Source: Papilionanthe hookeriana x Papilionanthe teres
Lineage: Eukaryota > Streptophyta > Magnoliopsida > Asparagales > Orchidaceae
NCBI GenBank assembly: GCA_022702705.1
Contig: CM040428.1
Span: 116,668,183-116,732,182 of the forward strand
Direction: 5' to 3'
Length of the DNA stretch: 64,000 nucleotides
In this document: piece after piece, positions 1 through 9,187 of the stretch
How the letters are laid out: the number at the start of each line of letters is the position of its first letter
Numbering within the stretch: the first letter of the stretch is position 1
Notes under the pieces: model-generated
The model's database searches: none
Told to the model about the DNA's origin: nothing
The model's input: only the letters and a program-made list of their open reading frames with translations
Translations under genes and position numbers: made by a program

Positions 1-517
1 TTCAATTTCAATCCTGGTAAATTGAACCTAATGGGAATAATTGAGGGTTCCTAGGTGGGATCAAAATCAAGTGTCCACTTAAGTATCTTCGTTGTTTTAC
101 CTACAATTTGGAGGTATTTTATTGAGAATATCTTGGCATAATCCTCCTTTTTCACAAGTTAAAGCATCACAACTCAAATAACCCTACTTTCTAAGAACTT
201 AAAAGCTTCAAATCTTCAAAAGATTTTCTAATAGCTTCCATCTTAGGGTGACCCAGTTGATACTTACCAATAAAAGTAAATTTGAATTCCTCATTGAGCT
301 CTATAAGTTCAGCTTTAGAGATTATAAGGGCATGTTTCCCTACTTTTTTACATCCTGTTTTAATAAAAGATCAATCCCCATCGTTTTCATATGTGTCATG
401 GTAGACCTGGGCAATCAATAGCTTGTCTTTTAGTCTATAATCGCCATGACCCATTACATCAGCAAGGAAGGATTTTCCAAAAGTGTTGGGGTCTGCATTA
501 TTAAGTGCAACCTCCAT
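1..517 (-). pseudogene. LINE A ORF1 N-terminal region (DUF4283-type), broken
   Basis: The chosen start is the ATG at 517-515. Translation gives a start like MEVALNNADPNTFGKSF, a region matching the GSGQTPHKSFYHLVF stretch of LINE B ORF1, then the beginning of the DUF4283-type RNA-binding domain with FTFIGKYQLGHPKM. At least two frameshifts and stops break it before position 1. By family knowledge ORF1 is the RNA-binding chaperone of the LINE particle. The zinc knuckle would lie outside the window. The short open frame at 454-648 uses a different frame and is not the gene. Confidence 0.6.
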
Positions 518-766
518 AAATGTGTGCCAAACTCAAATAGCAGGGAAAACCAGTGGCAATGGAACATTAAGTAGAAACAGAATTTAAAAATCCAAAACCC
601 AGGAAGCACTAACTGCAGTAAAACATCAAAAAACCATAGACTAACCAACTAACAACTGCGAAGGAGTAAGAAGAAGCAGGATTAGAAGGAGGTTAGTCAC
701 TTGTAAAGCAATGGAACAGATAGCTGCCGTTGCTAGGTTCAAATTCTAGCAGGAAAATCCTGTTTC
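1..766 (-). mobile_element. LINE A, 5' part of an L1-type LINE (cut by window edge)
   Basis: The minus strand holds the 5' end of an L1-type LINE: about 240 bases of apparent 5' UTR (518-766) followed by the start of ORF1, which runs off the left edge. The assignment rests on similarity by eye to the ORF1 regions of LINE B (4,700-5,270) and LINE C (24,230-24,680), including the phrases for a lysine-phenylalanine-threonine strand and a GHPKME motif. It lies head to tail with LINE B, from which a TACA/TA microsatellite separates it. It is degenerate, with several frame changes. Confidence 0.7.
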
Positions 767-774
767 TATATACA

Positions 775-855
<81 letters not shown>
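767..855. repeat. TACA/TA microsatellite
   Basis: About eight TACA units pass into more than 25 TA units. It lies exactly between the 5' end of LINE A and the 3' end of LINE B, so it may have grown from the simple-sequence tail of LINE B (on the minus strand the 3' UTR runs straight into it). Confidence 0.9.
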
Positions 856-862
<7 letters not shown>

Positions 863-864
863 AA

Positions 865-882
865 GGAGCAAAACAAAGCTCC
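865..882 (-). other. Stem-loop at the 3' end of LINE B
   Basis: GGAGC and GCTCC form a 5-bp perfect stem with an 8-base loop just before the TA tail of LINE B. A short hairpin close to the 3' terminus is known in some plant LINEs and partner SINEs as a likely recognition site for the reverse transcriptase. That role is inferred here from position only. Confidence 0.45.
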
Positions 883-1006
883 CTACATGTTAATAATAAG
901 GGGTGTACATGAAACCAAAAGGATCCCCAAAAAAAGGAGGGGATCAAAAGCCTCTCTTACATCAGCTTAACTCAAAATATAATAAAAGTACATGGACAAG
1001 TATACT

Positions 1007-1028
1007 TATATATATATATATATATATA
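1007..1028. repeat. TA microsatellite in the LINE B 3' UTR
   Basis: About eleven TA units lie inside the 3' UTR of LINE B, between the RNase H stop and the terminal hairpin. Confidence 0.8.
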
Positions 1029-1136
1029 GAAAAAATATATATGAGTATAAACAAAAGAGAGAAGAACCAAAAAACATAGGAGATTAAAAAATCTTGAAGT
1101 AAGGCAATCCCATCTGATCTCCATTAATTAATCTAG

Positions 1137-1747
1137 CTAGAGGAGGGAGGGTGGGTGGGCAGCAATAGTAATAGATTCTACAAAATTTTCTTGGGTAGCC
1201 AAACAGTGAGCAGTAGCATTGGCCTCTCTAGGAGTGTGAGCAAAAGTGCAGTTAATGGACTGGATAAAATGAGCCATCTTGCATATCCATCTTTGTATGT
1301 ACCAAGCGGGGTGGCTGTGTTTTGCAAAAATTTGATGCAGCATAGAGAATCAGATTCAACCATGAGGGGGCTTATATTGCACTTGTGGGCGATCAGGTGG
1401 GTCCAGTAAATAGCAATTATTTTAGCTTCTAAAGCATCAACATCACAAGTGGGGGAGGAGAAAAATAACAGACAATTGCCAAGGCAATCTCTAAAAAGGC
1501 CTCCAAAACCAGCAGAGGCATTGCAATAGCTACCATCAGTATTGACTTTAAAAGTACGAGGTGAAGGAGGAGACCAGACAGTAATGGAATCAAGAGGTAT
1601 CTGAATAAGTGTTTGGGGGCTCCAGTTGGTACAAATATTCAGTAAATTGTAGTGCTGAATGAGTTTATGGATATAGGCTTGACAGTTTCTCACAACAATG
1701 GAAGCTATGGGAGTCTGACCATCAAATCTGACCTTGTTTCTGACCAT
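1137..1747 (-). pseudogene. LINE B ORF2 C-terminus: RNase H (RVT_3 type) domain
   Basis: The 189-residue open frame at 1,178-1,747 carries the plant LINE RNase H signature: FKVNTDGS, then GFGGLFRDCLGN, then a glutamate in DALEAK, then VESDS. The last motif, HTPREANATAHCLA, continues in the frame at 1,137-1,343, so a frameshift lies near 1,340. RNase H would remove the RNA template during target-primed reverse transcription. The acidic residues of the active site (D, E, D) are still visible. A gene interrupted only by the frame change is likely. Confidence 0.75.
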
Positions 1748-1756
1748 CCAGATGAA

Positions 1757-2122
1757 CTAGGCTACAGTGCAAAAGATGACAAATAGGTTAGCTTTAGCCC
1801 AATCTTTCCAGCAATCAGGGAAGGAGTACCAGCTTAAGAGTATAGTGTTTACTTGTAGAGTGTTTAGTATGTTATGCCAAACTATTTGAGAGAACATGCA
1901 AGAAAAAAATAGAAGATCTAGTGTTTCTTCAGCATTTTGACATAGGGAAAAACAAGATGGACCTCTTAGGCCCTTTAATTTAAGGATATCATCAGTAAGG
2001 AGTATTTTATGCCATAATCTCCAACAAAAAAAGGACATAGAGGGGGTCAATATTTTGCTTAATACCCTTGGTAGCATTGAAGAAACCATGGCTTTTACCA
2101 TTAACCATAACAGAAATGGCAT
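1757..2122 (-). pseudogene. LINE B ORF2: zf-RVT domain fused to the RT remnant
   Basis: The motif PSMSFFCWRLWHKILLTDD followed by CSLCQ-like and FFSCMFSQIVW is the zf-RVT zinc-binding region found between RT and RNase H in plant LINEs. Immediately upstream, in another frame, the sequence reads GFFNATKGIKQ, which belongs to the finger/palm part of RT before the catalytic centre. The usual ~200 residues carrying the YADD box are absent, so RT and zf-RVT are joined across an internal deletion at about 2,040. Confidence 0.7.
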
Positions 2123-3943
2123 TGCAATTAAGCCATCTTTTAATTAAATTGACAAAGGTAGGCTAGAATCCTCTAGCAGTCAGAGTCTCCAGAATAAATG
2201 CCCAGTTGATGGTATCAAATGCCTTATGGATATCTAGTTTGAAGATATCATTATGACCTCTACATTTCTTATCCAAATCAAGTTAAAATTCGTGGGCAAG
2301 TAGAATTTTATCTGAGATGGATCTGCCTTTGACTAAGGCAGCCTATTTTTTAGTAATGAGGTGAGAAAGATGAGGTTGGAGCCTGTTAGCCAGAATCTTG
2401 CTGATGATCTTAGAAATGATAGTGGTTAAGCTGATTGGCCTGAAATCATCCCAAACAGATATGGTGTTGTTTTTTAGGATCACGATGATGGTGGAAGAAG
2501 TAAAATACTTGGGAGGCTCAAGCCCATGGAAAAAGCTTTGAATAGCAGAAACAACATCTGTACCAATGATATGCCAGCTAGCTTTATAGAAGGATGAGGT
2601 GAAGCCATCAGGTCTAGCTGCCTTGCTACCATCTATGGAGTCAAGAGCAGATTTAATTTCAGCTTCAGAAGGAGGATGAGTGAGTAAGAGAGAGTTTACA
2701 TAAGGATGGTCATCCTGAAAAAGAATAGCATTAACTGGAGATCTGTGAGAAGAAGAAGTGCCAGTAAAAAGGGTTTGGAAATGATTTACTGCATCAGCAG
2801 AAATATCATTAGGATCTGATAGTTTGAGCCTAGCAGAATTGGTGATATTTTGGATCACGTTGCATTTTCTCATGTAGTTGATACAAGCATGGTAAAACTT
2901 AGTGTTCCTGTCTCCATCAACAAATTTGGTTACATCAGCCTTCTGTTTAAGGAATAGATCTTGATATGTGATTTGTGAGAGTAATTTAGCATTGGCAGCA
3001 ATAAGTTCAGCTTCATAATTGGTACCATGTTGCACTCCAGCTTCTAAAGTAAGAACCTCCCTTTCAGCAATCTTGAGGTTTTCTTCCACATAACCAAAAG
3101 TGTGCCAGTTCCAAATTTTAAAATGTTGAGCAGTTTGTTTATGTAATTGCCATAAAGTTGTCCAGGAATTAGTGATGTTGTCCACTTTACAGATTTTCAC
3201 CAATTCAGATAGAAAGTTTGGGTGTTTGAGCCACATATTTTGGAATCTGATGGGACCACCTCCACCATGATTAGTATTGCTTATAGTGCATAAAAGTGGT
3301 TTGTGATCTGAACAAGTCATGGCAAGATGGGTGTTAAAAGTAAATGGAAAATGCTGAAGCCATTGGGAGTTGACAAGAAACCTAACTAGTCTTTCTTAAG
3401 TATTGCCCCTTCTCCAAGTGAATTTGGGGCCCTGAAAACCCAGATCAAAGAGAGAAGCATCATTAAGGAAGTTATTAAATCTGGTCATTGGTGCAGGTAG
3501 AGGAGGATTTCCCCTTTCTTCTCAGTAGGAGAGGTTAAACCGTTGAAATCACCTCCTAAAATCCAAAAAGAGTTAGTAGAAAGACTGATATGGAGTAAAT
3601 CCTGCCAAAGTAATTGTTGTTGGATAGAATTGCAGCTAGCATAAACAAAAGCAGCTTGGCCTTGTTGCTCCCCAAGAAAGAAATGGATATGTAGAAATTG
3701 TGGATGATTAATCAGAACAGTCCAATAAAGTTCAGTTCTAGCAAATAACTAAATTTTATTGTTGAGATTAGTTGCAATGGAGAAATGAGGGAACTTATGG
3801 AGGATGTGTTGTTGATTTATTGTAACCATAGGTTCAAAAAGAGAAAAACACCATAAATGATGGGTTTTAACTAGCTATTTTAATCTTTTAAGGGAAGAGA
3901 GGTGAGCCAATCCCCTTATATTCCAGCAATGTAGTTTGATCAT
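2040..3943 (-). pseudogene. LINE B ORF2 N-terminal part: endonuclease and partial RT
   Basis: ORF2 starts at the ATG 3,943-3,941 with MIKLHCWNIRGLAHLSSL, the APE-type endonuclease start of plant LINEs. A GGDFNGL motif is at about 3,560 and SDHKPLL at about 3,300 (the catalytic SDH). From 3,320 to 2,343 an open frame of 325 residues holds the EN end, the linker with DGDRNTKFYHA, and RT motifs ARPDGFTSSFYKASW and DDFRPISL. Downstream the frame changes and motif A is read as FKLDIHKAFDTI before the RT core is lost. Several stops occur in 3,321-3,940. It is not functional. Confidence 0.75.
3940..3943 (-). promoter_or_regulatory. ATGA stop-start overlap between LINE B ORF1 and ORF2
   Basis: The ORF2 start ATG and the ORF1 stop TGA share two bases (ATGA). 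The same overlap is seen in LINE C at 23,512-23,509, and the same bases are kept in LINE I at 28,364-28,361. It suggests that ORF2 is translated by termination-reinitiation. Confidence 0.6.
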
Positions 3944-5270
3944 AGAGAAGTATTTCCTTTCCCCCTAGTATTATAAGGGGCAGTTGGGGAAGAATTTGGG
4001 GGGTCATTGATAAGCATTGTATCAATTGTAGGATTTAAGTCCAACTTGTTTTTCCTTCTTTTGTTGCTTTTTTGGGTCTTCCATTCAGAAGGTAAATTTT
4101 CATTCAGTTGGGCAATATTTGGGGATGTAATATCTGGTAATTCCTCTGGACTCAAAGGATCTACCAGATCATCAATTTGTTGAATAAGTGGCTGATCTCC
4201 TTCAAAGGGAGTTTGTGACACTGTGTCTTCAATTGGAGTTACAGTTTGTTCCATAGGAATAGGTGGCTGATCTCCTTCAATTGGAATTTGTGGCACTGTG
4301 TCTTCAATTGGATTTGCAATATGTTCCATAGGAGCAGTAACATCAGCCACTTCTATAGCAGTGGCATGGGGATCTTTAGTAGTGACAACAGAATCCATTA
4401 AGATAGCTTCAGGAACTTCCAGAGCAGGTCTCTCTCTGGTAGTAGTGGGATTTTTGTTTTGTGGAGGGTGAAGTCTGTAACAAGCATTATCTATGTTCCC
4501 AAACATCCTGTAGTGGGAGCAGTATAAAGGCCTATGCTCAACCTCAAATTCCTGCCAAAAAAGTTCATCTTCTCCAGTTTTAACCCAGACTCCCTTAAGA
4601 TCAAGGAGGGTGATGTCCCTCTCAACTTGTACCCTTGCAGTAGCTGGTCTAGCCATGTCAAAGGTAGGTGAATCAACCTTCAAAGGGGTGCCCAGCACCT
4701 GACTGATGTTGAAAATGGCAGTAGGATGATAATATTGTATAGGTAGGTTAGGGAGTTTAAACCACATATGGGTGCTGGGGGGTTCTTTAGTAGGGTTAAA
4801 ATCATGTGTCCATTTGATTAACTTCATAGTGGCACCTGCAATGACAATAGCTTGCTTGCCAAAAAGTCTTGCATAGTCTTCTTCATTGGATAATCTAATA
4901 AGTAGGTGTCGGCCATCAATCAAGCCAAGCTTCCAGGAGCCAGATAAAGCTAGACTATCAAAAAAGTTCCTCACAGGTTCCATCTTGGGGTGACCCAGTT
5001 GGAATTTACCAATTAAAGTAAATTTGACAGTTAAGTGAGTTGGTGGACCTCATGGGAAGTAAATGATACAGTAGGTTAGCCATTAATTGTACCAGGGGGT
5101 CTTAAATAAGGGCAGGTTCCCTTGCCAGCCACAACATCATGAAGTGCTTGTGGGAAAACAAGGTGATAAAAGGATTTGTGTGGAGTTTGGCCACTGCCAA
5201 CAACATCTGCATAGGTGGCCTTTGCCCATTGGGCATTAGTAGCAATGTCAATGGGGAAAGGTCTAGCCAT
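3940..5270 (-). pseudogene. LINE B ORF1: DUF4283 and CCHC-knuckle protein
   Basis: From the ATG at 5,270 the protein begins MARPFPIDIATNAQW; a frameshift near 5,090 moves it to the long frame 3,940-4,983 (347 residues). That frame has DUF4283 (MEPVRNFF to about residue 90, with GLIDGRHLLIRL and WFKLPNLPIQYY) and then the zinc knuckle region around residues 150-165. There a Tyr and an Asn replace the expected second Cys and His, so the knuckle is damaged. A Pro/Ile/Glu-rich linker with two repeats of a PIEDTV-type unit follows. The TGA stop (3,942-3,940) overlaps the ORF2 ATG. Confidence 0.75.
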
Positions 5271-5642
5271 AGTAGATGAAAGCAATCAAAGGCAGAAAAA
5301 GCAGAGAAGAAGAAGAAAGAAATTCCATAGAAAATAATAATGGAATCAATGGAACAGTAGCAAAGTTTGAAAAAGAGGCAGGTTCCCTTGCCAGCCACAG
5401 CATCATGAAGTGCTTGTGGAAAAACAAGGTGATAAAAGGATTTGTGTGGAGTTTGGCCACTGCCAACAACACCTGCATAGGTGGCCTTTGTCCATTGGGC
5501 ATTGGTAGCAATGTCAATGGGGAAAGGTCTAGCCATAGTAGATGAAAGCAATCAAAGGCAGAAAAAGCAGAGAAGAAGAAGAAAGAAAGTCCATAGAAAA
5601 TAATAATGGAATCAATGGAACAGTAGCAAAGTTTGAAAAAGA
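5111..5642 (-). repeat. 266-bp tandem duplication of the LINE B ORF1 start
   Basis: Copy one is 5,111-5,376 and copy two 5,377-5,642, in direct orientation with a constant offset of 266 bases and only a few differences. Each copy contains part of the 5' UTR plus the first ~50 codons of ORF1, so two ATGs (5,270 and 5,536) begin the same MARPFPID sequence. The offset is not a multiple of three, so the copies are not in frame with each other. Confidence 0.9.
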
Positions 5643-5802
5643 GGAGTCCGGGAAGAAAGAAAAGGACCAAAACAACTTGAAGAACCGCGAAAATCCAAAA
5701 CAGAAAAGCAAACCAGGAGCAAAAGCACCATCCACAGCTGGGAACCTACCTAGCACCGCCAAAAGCTCCATTATAGAACAAACTCTAGCAGAGCTCCACT
5801 AA
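5643..5802 (-). other. LINE B 5' leader
   Basis: This non-coding stretch on the minus strand is upstream of the duplicated ORF1 start. It is CT-rich near the duplication and ends where the LINE C 3' UTR begins. Internal promoters of L1-type LINEs lie in this position; no specific motif was recognised. Confidence 0.45.
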
Positions 5803-5934
5803 ATGAAAATCTATTAACGAAAATCAGGTTACAATTCTGATGTGTGGGGCATCCAGGAGTTCCCCACAAAGCAAAAACAAAAGGGGGTGGGGGATTGGAA
5901 AAAACAGCTATAGAAGAGTACATTCCATTCCTAG

Positions 5935-6519
5935 CTAACCAATTAACTGGTCCATTGTCTTCCCTAAAAATAAAGTGTAAGTGAACATTGAGTTAAGATC
6001 CAAGGAAGTTAATCTTTTGAATCCATTGAGAATGATGCCAAGGAGAAGGTGTCTCCAGATCCACCAGCTGAAGAAGTCCTTTAGAGACCCCTTCAACAAG
6101 AAGAGTATACCAATTATTAATAATAACAAGTTTGAGAGCCCAAAACACAACCAACGATTCATCTTCTAGAGCATCAGAAGCTAACATAGAGGCATGAAAG
6201 AATAACAAAAATTTCCCATTGTGATCTCTAAACACCTCTTCTTCTCCAGCCCCTGATCAGAGAAACTTCCATGAGTGTTCACTTTAATGAAATTGCGTGC
6301 TGGGACTTTACAAACCACATTTATAACCCCAGGAGGGTCCAGCCACTCCAAAGATGGAAGGGTACATATATTAGGCAACCTCTTGTGTTTAATCAGCTTG
6401 TGCAAGAATGAGATACAATTTCTGGTCACTTGTTCCACAAGAACGGTTTTACCCTCAAACGTGGCCTGGTTTCTACCCATCCAGATGAACCAGGCAGTAA
6501 TGAAGGGGATAACACCCAA
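5935..6519 (-). pseudogene. LINE C RNase H domain, broken
   Basis: Overlapping frames at 6,181-6,519, 5,993-6,235 and 5,935-6,162 together give an RNase H domain: WMGRNQATFEGK, then FIKVNTHGSF (NTDGS with the catalytic Asp replaced by His), then VFRDHNGKFLLFF, and ALEDESLVVFWAL where the conserved Glu is still present. Frame changes occur near 6,230 and 6,000. The enzyme would be inactive. Confidence 0.65.
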
Positions 6520-7200
6520 CTTTGCATTCTTCTAGCCCACCCAACAGAAGAAGAGGTTTTTCCAATGAAGATGTAGAAGATCCAGAGAAAACAGCCTTGT
6601 TAGTGAATCCCACATCTGCTGAGGGAATCTGCAACCACAGAACAAGTAAAGGATAGACTCCTCCCATTCTAAAGACAACCTGCAACATGAGGGGCCTCTC
6701 AAACCTTTAAGTTTGAGAATGTCATCAATAGGAATAGTTTTACGGAATAATTTCCATCAGAAAAAAGCCATAGAGATAGAGAGTTGGCTCTTCCATATGA
6801 ATTTCCCCCAGGGGATTAGCTCCCAATGGTACATTTTGGAGTAGATAGCTTTAGACAGACTCTAACTGTGGTAGGATTGCCAAACAATTATATCAGTATT
6901 CTTTCAGCTAAAGGGTATTGAAGATATAAGCATGGCAAAGGGCTCTTGAAGAAGGGAATTAAGGATGGGTATGGACCAATTATCTCCTAACCAGCAGTCT
7001 GCAACCTTTAGTTTATGGTTTATAGCTTCAACAGAAGGGTTTAACTAATCTTCTGGGCACCAATGTTCCAACCAGAAAGTGACCTCCCCTCTACCCAGAT
7101 CCTATAGTAACAACTTTTCTGTCTATTGTTTGACTTTAAGCATGCCCACTCACAGCTTAGAATTCCCAAGCTTTCTGATGGATAGAGAGGGGTGCACCTC
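6473..7200 (-). pseudogene. LINE C zf-RVT and RT C-terminal region, broken
   Basis: The minus strand encodes fragments typical of the region between RT and RNase H: KLKGLRGPSC-like and CRLSLEWEESILYLFC-like pieces around 6,630-6,720, and a further stretch to about 7,200 with many stops. Recognition is by alignment by eye to LINE B (1,757-2,122) and LINE I (25,100-25,450). No open frame longer than 71 codons remains. Confidence 0.5.
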
Positions 7201-7639
7201 CCTGCAATATTTTCCCTTCATGTATCTAGCTCATAGAGAACTTTGAGCTCTAAACATAATCCAAAGTTTACATAAATTAACTTGGAGAGTTTGCAGTAAG
7301 CCTTTGAATCCCAACTCATCTGCACAAATAAGCTTGGCCACCTTCTGTCAGGAAGCCCAATGGATTTGCTTCCTTTGACCTTACAGCAAGAATCTATTAA
7401 AGGCCCTTTTCAGTTGAGGATGGGTTCTTTCTTCATATCAGTAATTTTTAGGATACTTAAGAAGGGAAGGTATTTATAATTCTCTTCAATAAGGTGATTC
7501 TGCCTCCACTTGATAGAATAGAATGAGTCCAGCTTGAAAGTTGAGTAGTGATTTTAATAAGTACATCATCAAATTGTATTTGTTTGACTCTGCCAGCAAG
7601 GAGAGTCAACCCAAGATATTTAATGGGAAGTTGGGAGCA

Positions 7640-8650
7640 GGAATAACCAATTTAATCCAGAATCCATTGCTTACCTTTGGGGGTAATTTTCTTATTAAAG
7701 ATCAGGTTGTAGTTCCCAGGGTTGAAATTCATGCCTGAGTGGGACTGGAAGAGCTGAAGGCACTGATAAATTCTTTTAATAGCATTCTTGCTAGCAGTAA
7801 AAAATATCATAATTTCATTTTCATAAATTAAGTAGGAGATAGCCACATTAGATTTGTGATGGTACATGTAGTAGTTCTGAGATAGTTGGATGGAGAAGCA
7901 TTCTTGACATATAATCCATAACTAATATAAAGATTGTGGGAGAGAGGGGATCCCCTTGATTCAACCCCCTAGTTACAGTGGATGAGCCCTAAGTTTTACC
8001 ATTAATATTAAATGGGTGACCATTAGTGGATAGCCATCTTTGGATAAAGTTGCAGAAAGCTACTGAGAAACCACTGGTAGCAAGTACTTCAATTATAAAA
8101 TCCCAACAGATGGAATCATAAGCCTTCCTTAGGTTCATCTTATAGATGAGATTACCACCTCTAAAGGGCTTATCCAAATCCAAAATAAGCTCTTGTGCTA
8201 GCACAACATTGTTAATAATGGATCTATTATGAATAAATGTAGATTGGTTGGTGCTGATAATTCTGTCACGATGGGGCTGCAACCTGTACACTATGATTTT
8301 ACTGATGGTTTTGTTGATAACAAAAGTGAGTTAGATTGGTTTGAACTAGTTCCAAGTGTTTAACTCATTTGACTTGGTCACCAGCACAAAGTTTGATTTG
8401 CTAAAGTAGCTGGGGAGATTGGACCCTTAGAAAAATCCTTGAATGGCCAGGACCACCTCAACTTTGATAATAATCCAAGCCTTCTTGTAAAAATCTGCAG
8501 TAAAGCCATGACGCCCAGTTGATTTGGAACTATCAATAGAGTTCAGGGCTTGCCATATGTCTAATTCAGTGTGAGGCTTAGTTAAAGCAAGATTGTTAGT
8601 TTAGTGGATATCCTCCAGAAAGTATGAATGGTCAATGGAAGTTATGTCAA
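7640..8650 (-). pseudogene. LINE C reverse transcriptase, catalytic residues lost
   Basis: Frames at 7,989-8,291 and 7,652-7,867 hold RT motifs in the correct order. The first has NQSTFIHNRSIINNVVLAQE followed by motif A, here KMNLRKAYDSI where the usual Asp is Asn. The second has the catalytic box, here YLIYENEIMIFF in place of the expected YADD, followed by SGMNFNPGNYNLI (motif D region). Upstream, around 8,480-8,560, a KSTGRHGFTADFYKKAW-like finger sequence is readable with changes of frame. Both catalytic aspartate positions are mutated, so this RT is dead. Confidence 0.7.
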
Positions 8651-8894
8651 ATGGGACCTGAGTGAGTAAGGTACTAAAATATGACAGCATTGCTAGCAGT
8701 TTCAAAGTTTTCATCGAGCCAGCCCATCCTCATTTTTAAGAGAATGAATAGTGTTTCAAAATTTAGTACATCTATCCCCATTAGTAAAAATGTTAATGGA
8801 TGCCTTCTACTTTAGAAACATCTCTTGTATTTCAGTGGCTAAGAAGAGCTGCTCCTATGTAGTGAGAAGGGAGCTATCTAGAGCATTATCCCTG

Positions 8895-8899
8895 AGAGC
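8895..8899. repeat. Left target-site duplication of element D (AGAGC)
   Basis: AGAGC directly precedes the left TGATACACC end of element D. The same five bases follow its right end at 22,597-22,601, and LINE C continues on both sides. Confidence 0.8.
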
Positions 8900-9094
8900 T
8901 GATACACCTAAAATATATAGTATTTTCATGCATATTTTTATACCTATTTTTAATGATATTGCACTTTAAGGGAAGGTATTTTGTGTTTTTCTTGCAGGCA
9001 TGATGAAAATGGATGGTCATGATGAAAGGAACAAAATTGGATCAAATTTGGAGTAAAAATAATGAAAAATCAAAATTTTGGCACTGGCGGCTAA
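8900..9094 (+). repeat. Inverted LTR head fragment at the left end of D
   Basis: The sequence starts TGATACACCTAAAATATATAG and follows the LTR start (reverse complement of 22,596 leftwards) for about 195 bases. It breaks at GGCGGCTAA, inside the family's GC-rich dyad, and switches to an LTR end in the other orientation at about 9,095. Confidence 0.85.
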
Positions 9095-9187
9095 ACTTGA
9101 TCCCGATAAATATATGTGCTTACAAATATGATATGAAAATTGGCAACGACACCATAAACTTGATCTCCGGCAACGACGCCAAAAACT
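9095..9187 (-). repeat. Extra LTR-tail fragment with primer-site-like units
   Basis: This segment repeats the LTR terminal sequence (TGATCCCGATAAATATATG from 9,098) and two copies of the primer-site junction: GGCAACGACACCATAAACTT at 9,142 and GGCAACGACGCC at 9,169. It lies between the inverted LTR head and the proper 3' LTR end. Confidence 0.7.

Larger units (their letters stand above)
856..5802 (-). mobile_element. LINE B, near full-length L1-type LINE, defective
   Basis: Reading the minus strand from 5,802: a 5' leader, a duplicated ORF1 start, ORF1 with DUF4283 and a CCHC-type knuckle, ORF2 with endonuclease, partial RT, zf-RVT and RNase H, then a 3' UTR with a small hairpin and a TA tail. 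The order is that of plant L1 LINEs, and about 4.9 kb is slightly short for the family because the RT catalytic core is missing. The 5' end abuts the 3' end of LINE C at about 5,803. Many frameshifts make it a relic. Confidence 0.85.
5803..8899 (-). mobile_element. LINE C, 3' portion (split by element D)
   Basis: This is the 3' half of an L1-type LINE on the minus strand: RT, zf-RVT, RNase H and a 3' UTR ending near 5,803. It breaks at 8,899. The protein-level continuation (linker upstream of RT, then endonuclease) is found from 22,597 onward, with element D and its AGAGC duplication between. It is strongly degenerate. Confidence 0.8.

Noticed and set aside
1155..1409. Plus-strand 84-codon frame
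   Set aside because: Antisense shadow of the LINE B RNase H domain.
5276..5802. Two plus-strand open frames starting MKAIKGRKSREEEER
   Set aside because: They are antisense to the LINE B leader and ORF1 start; the similarity between them only reflects the 266-bp duplication.
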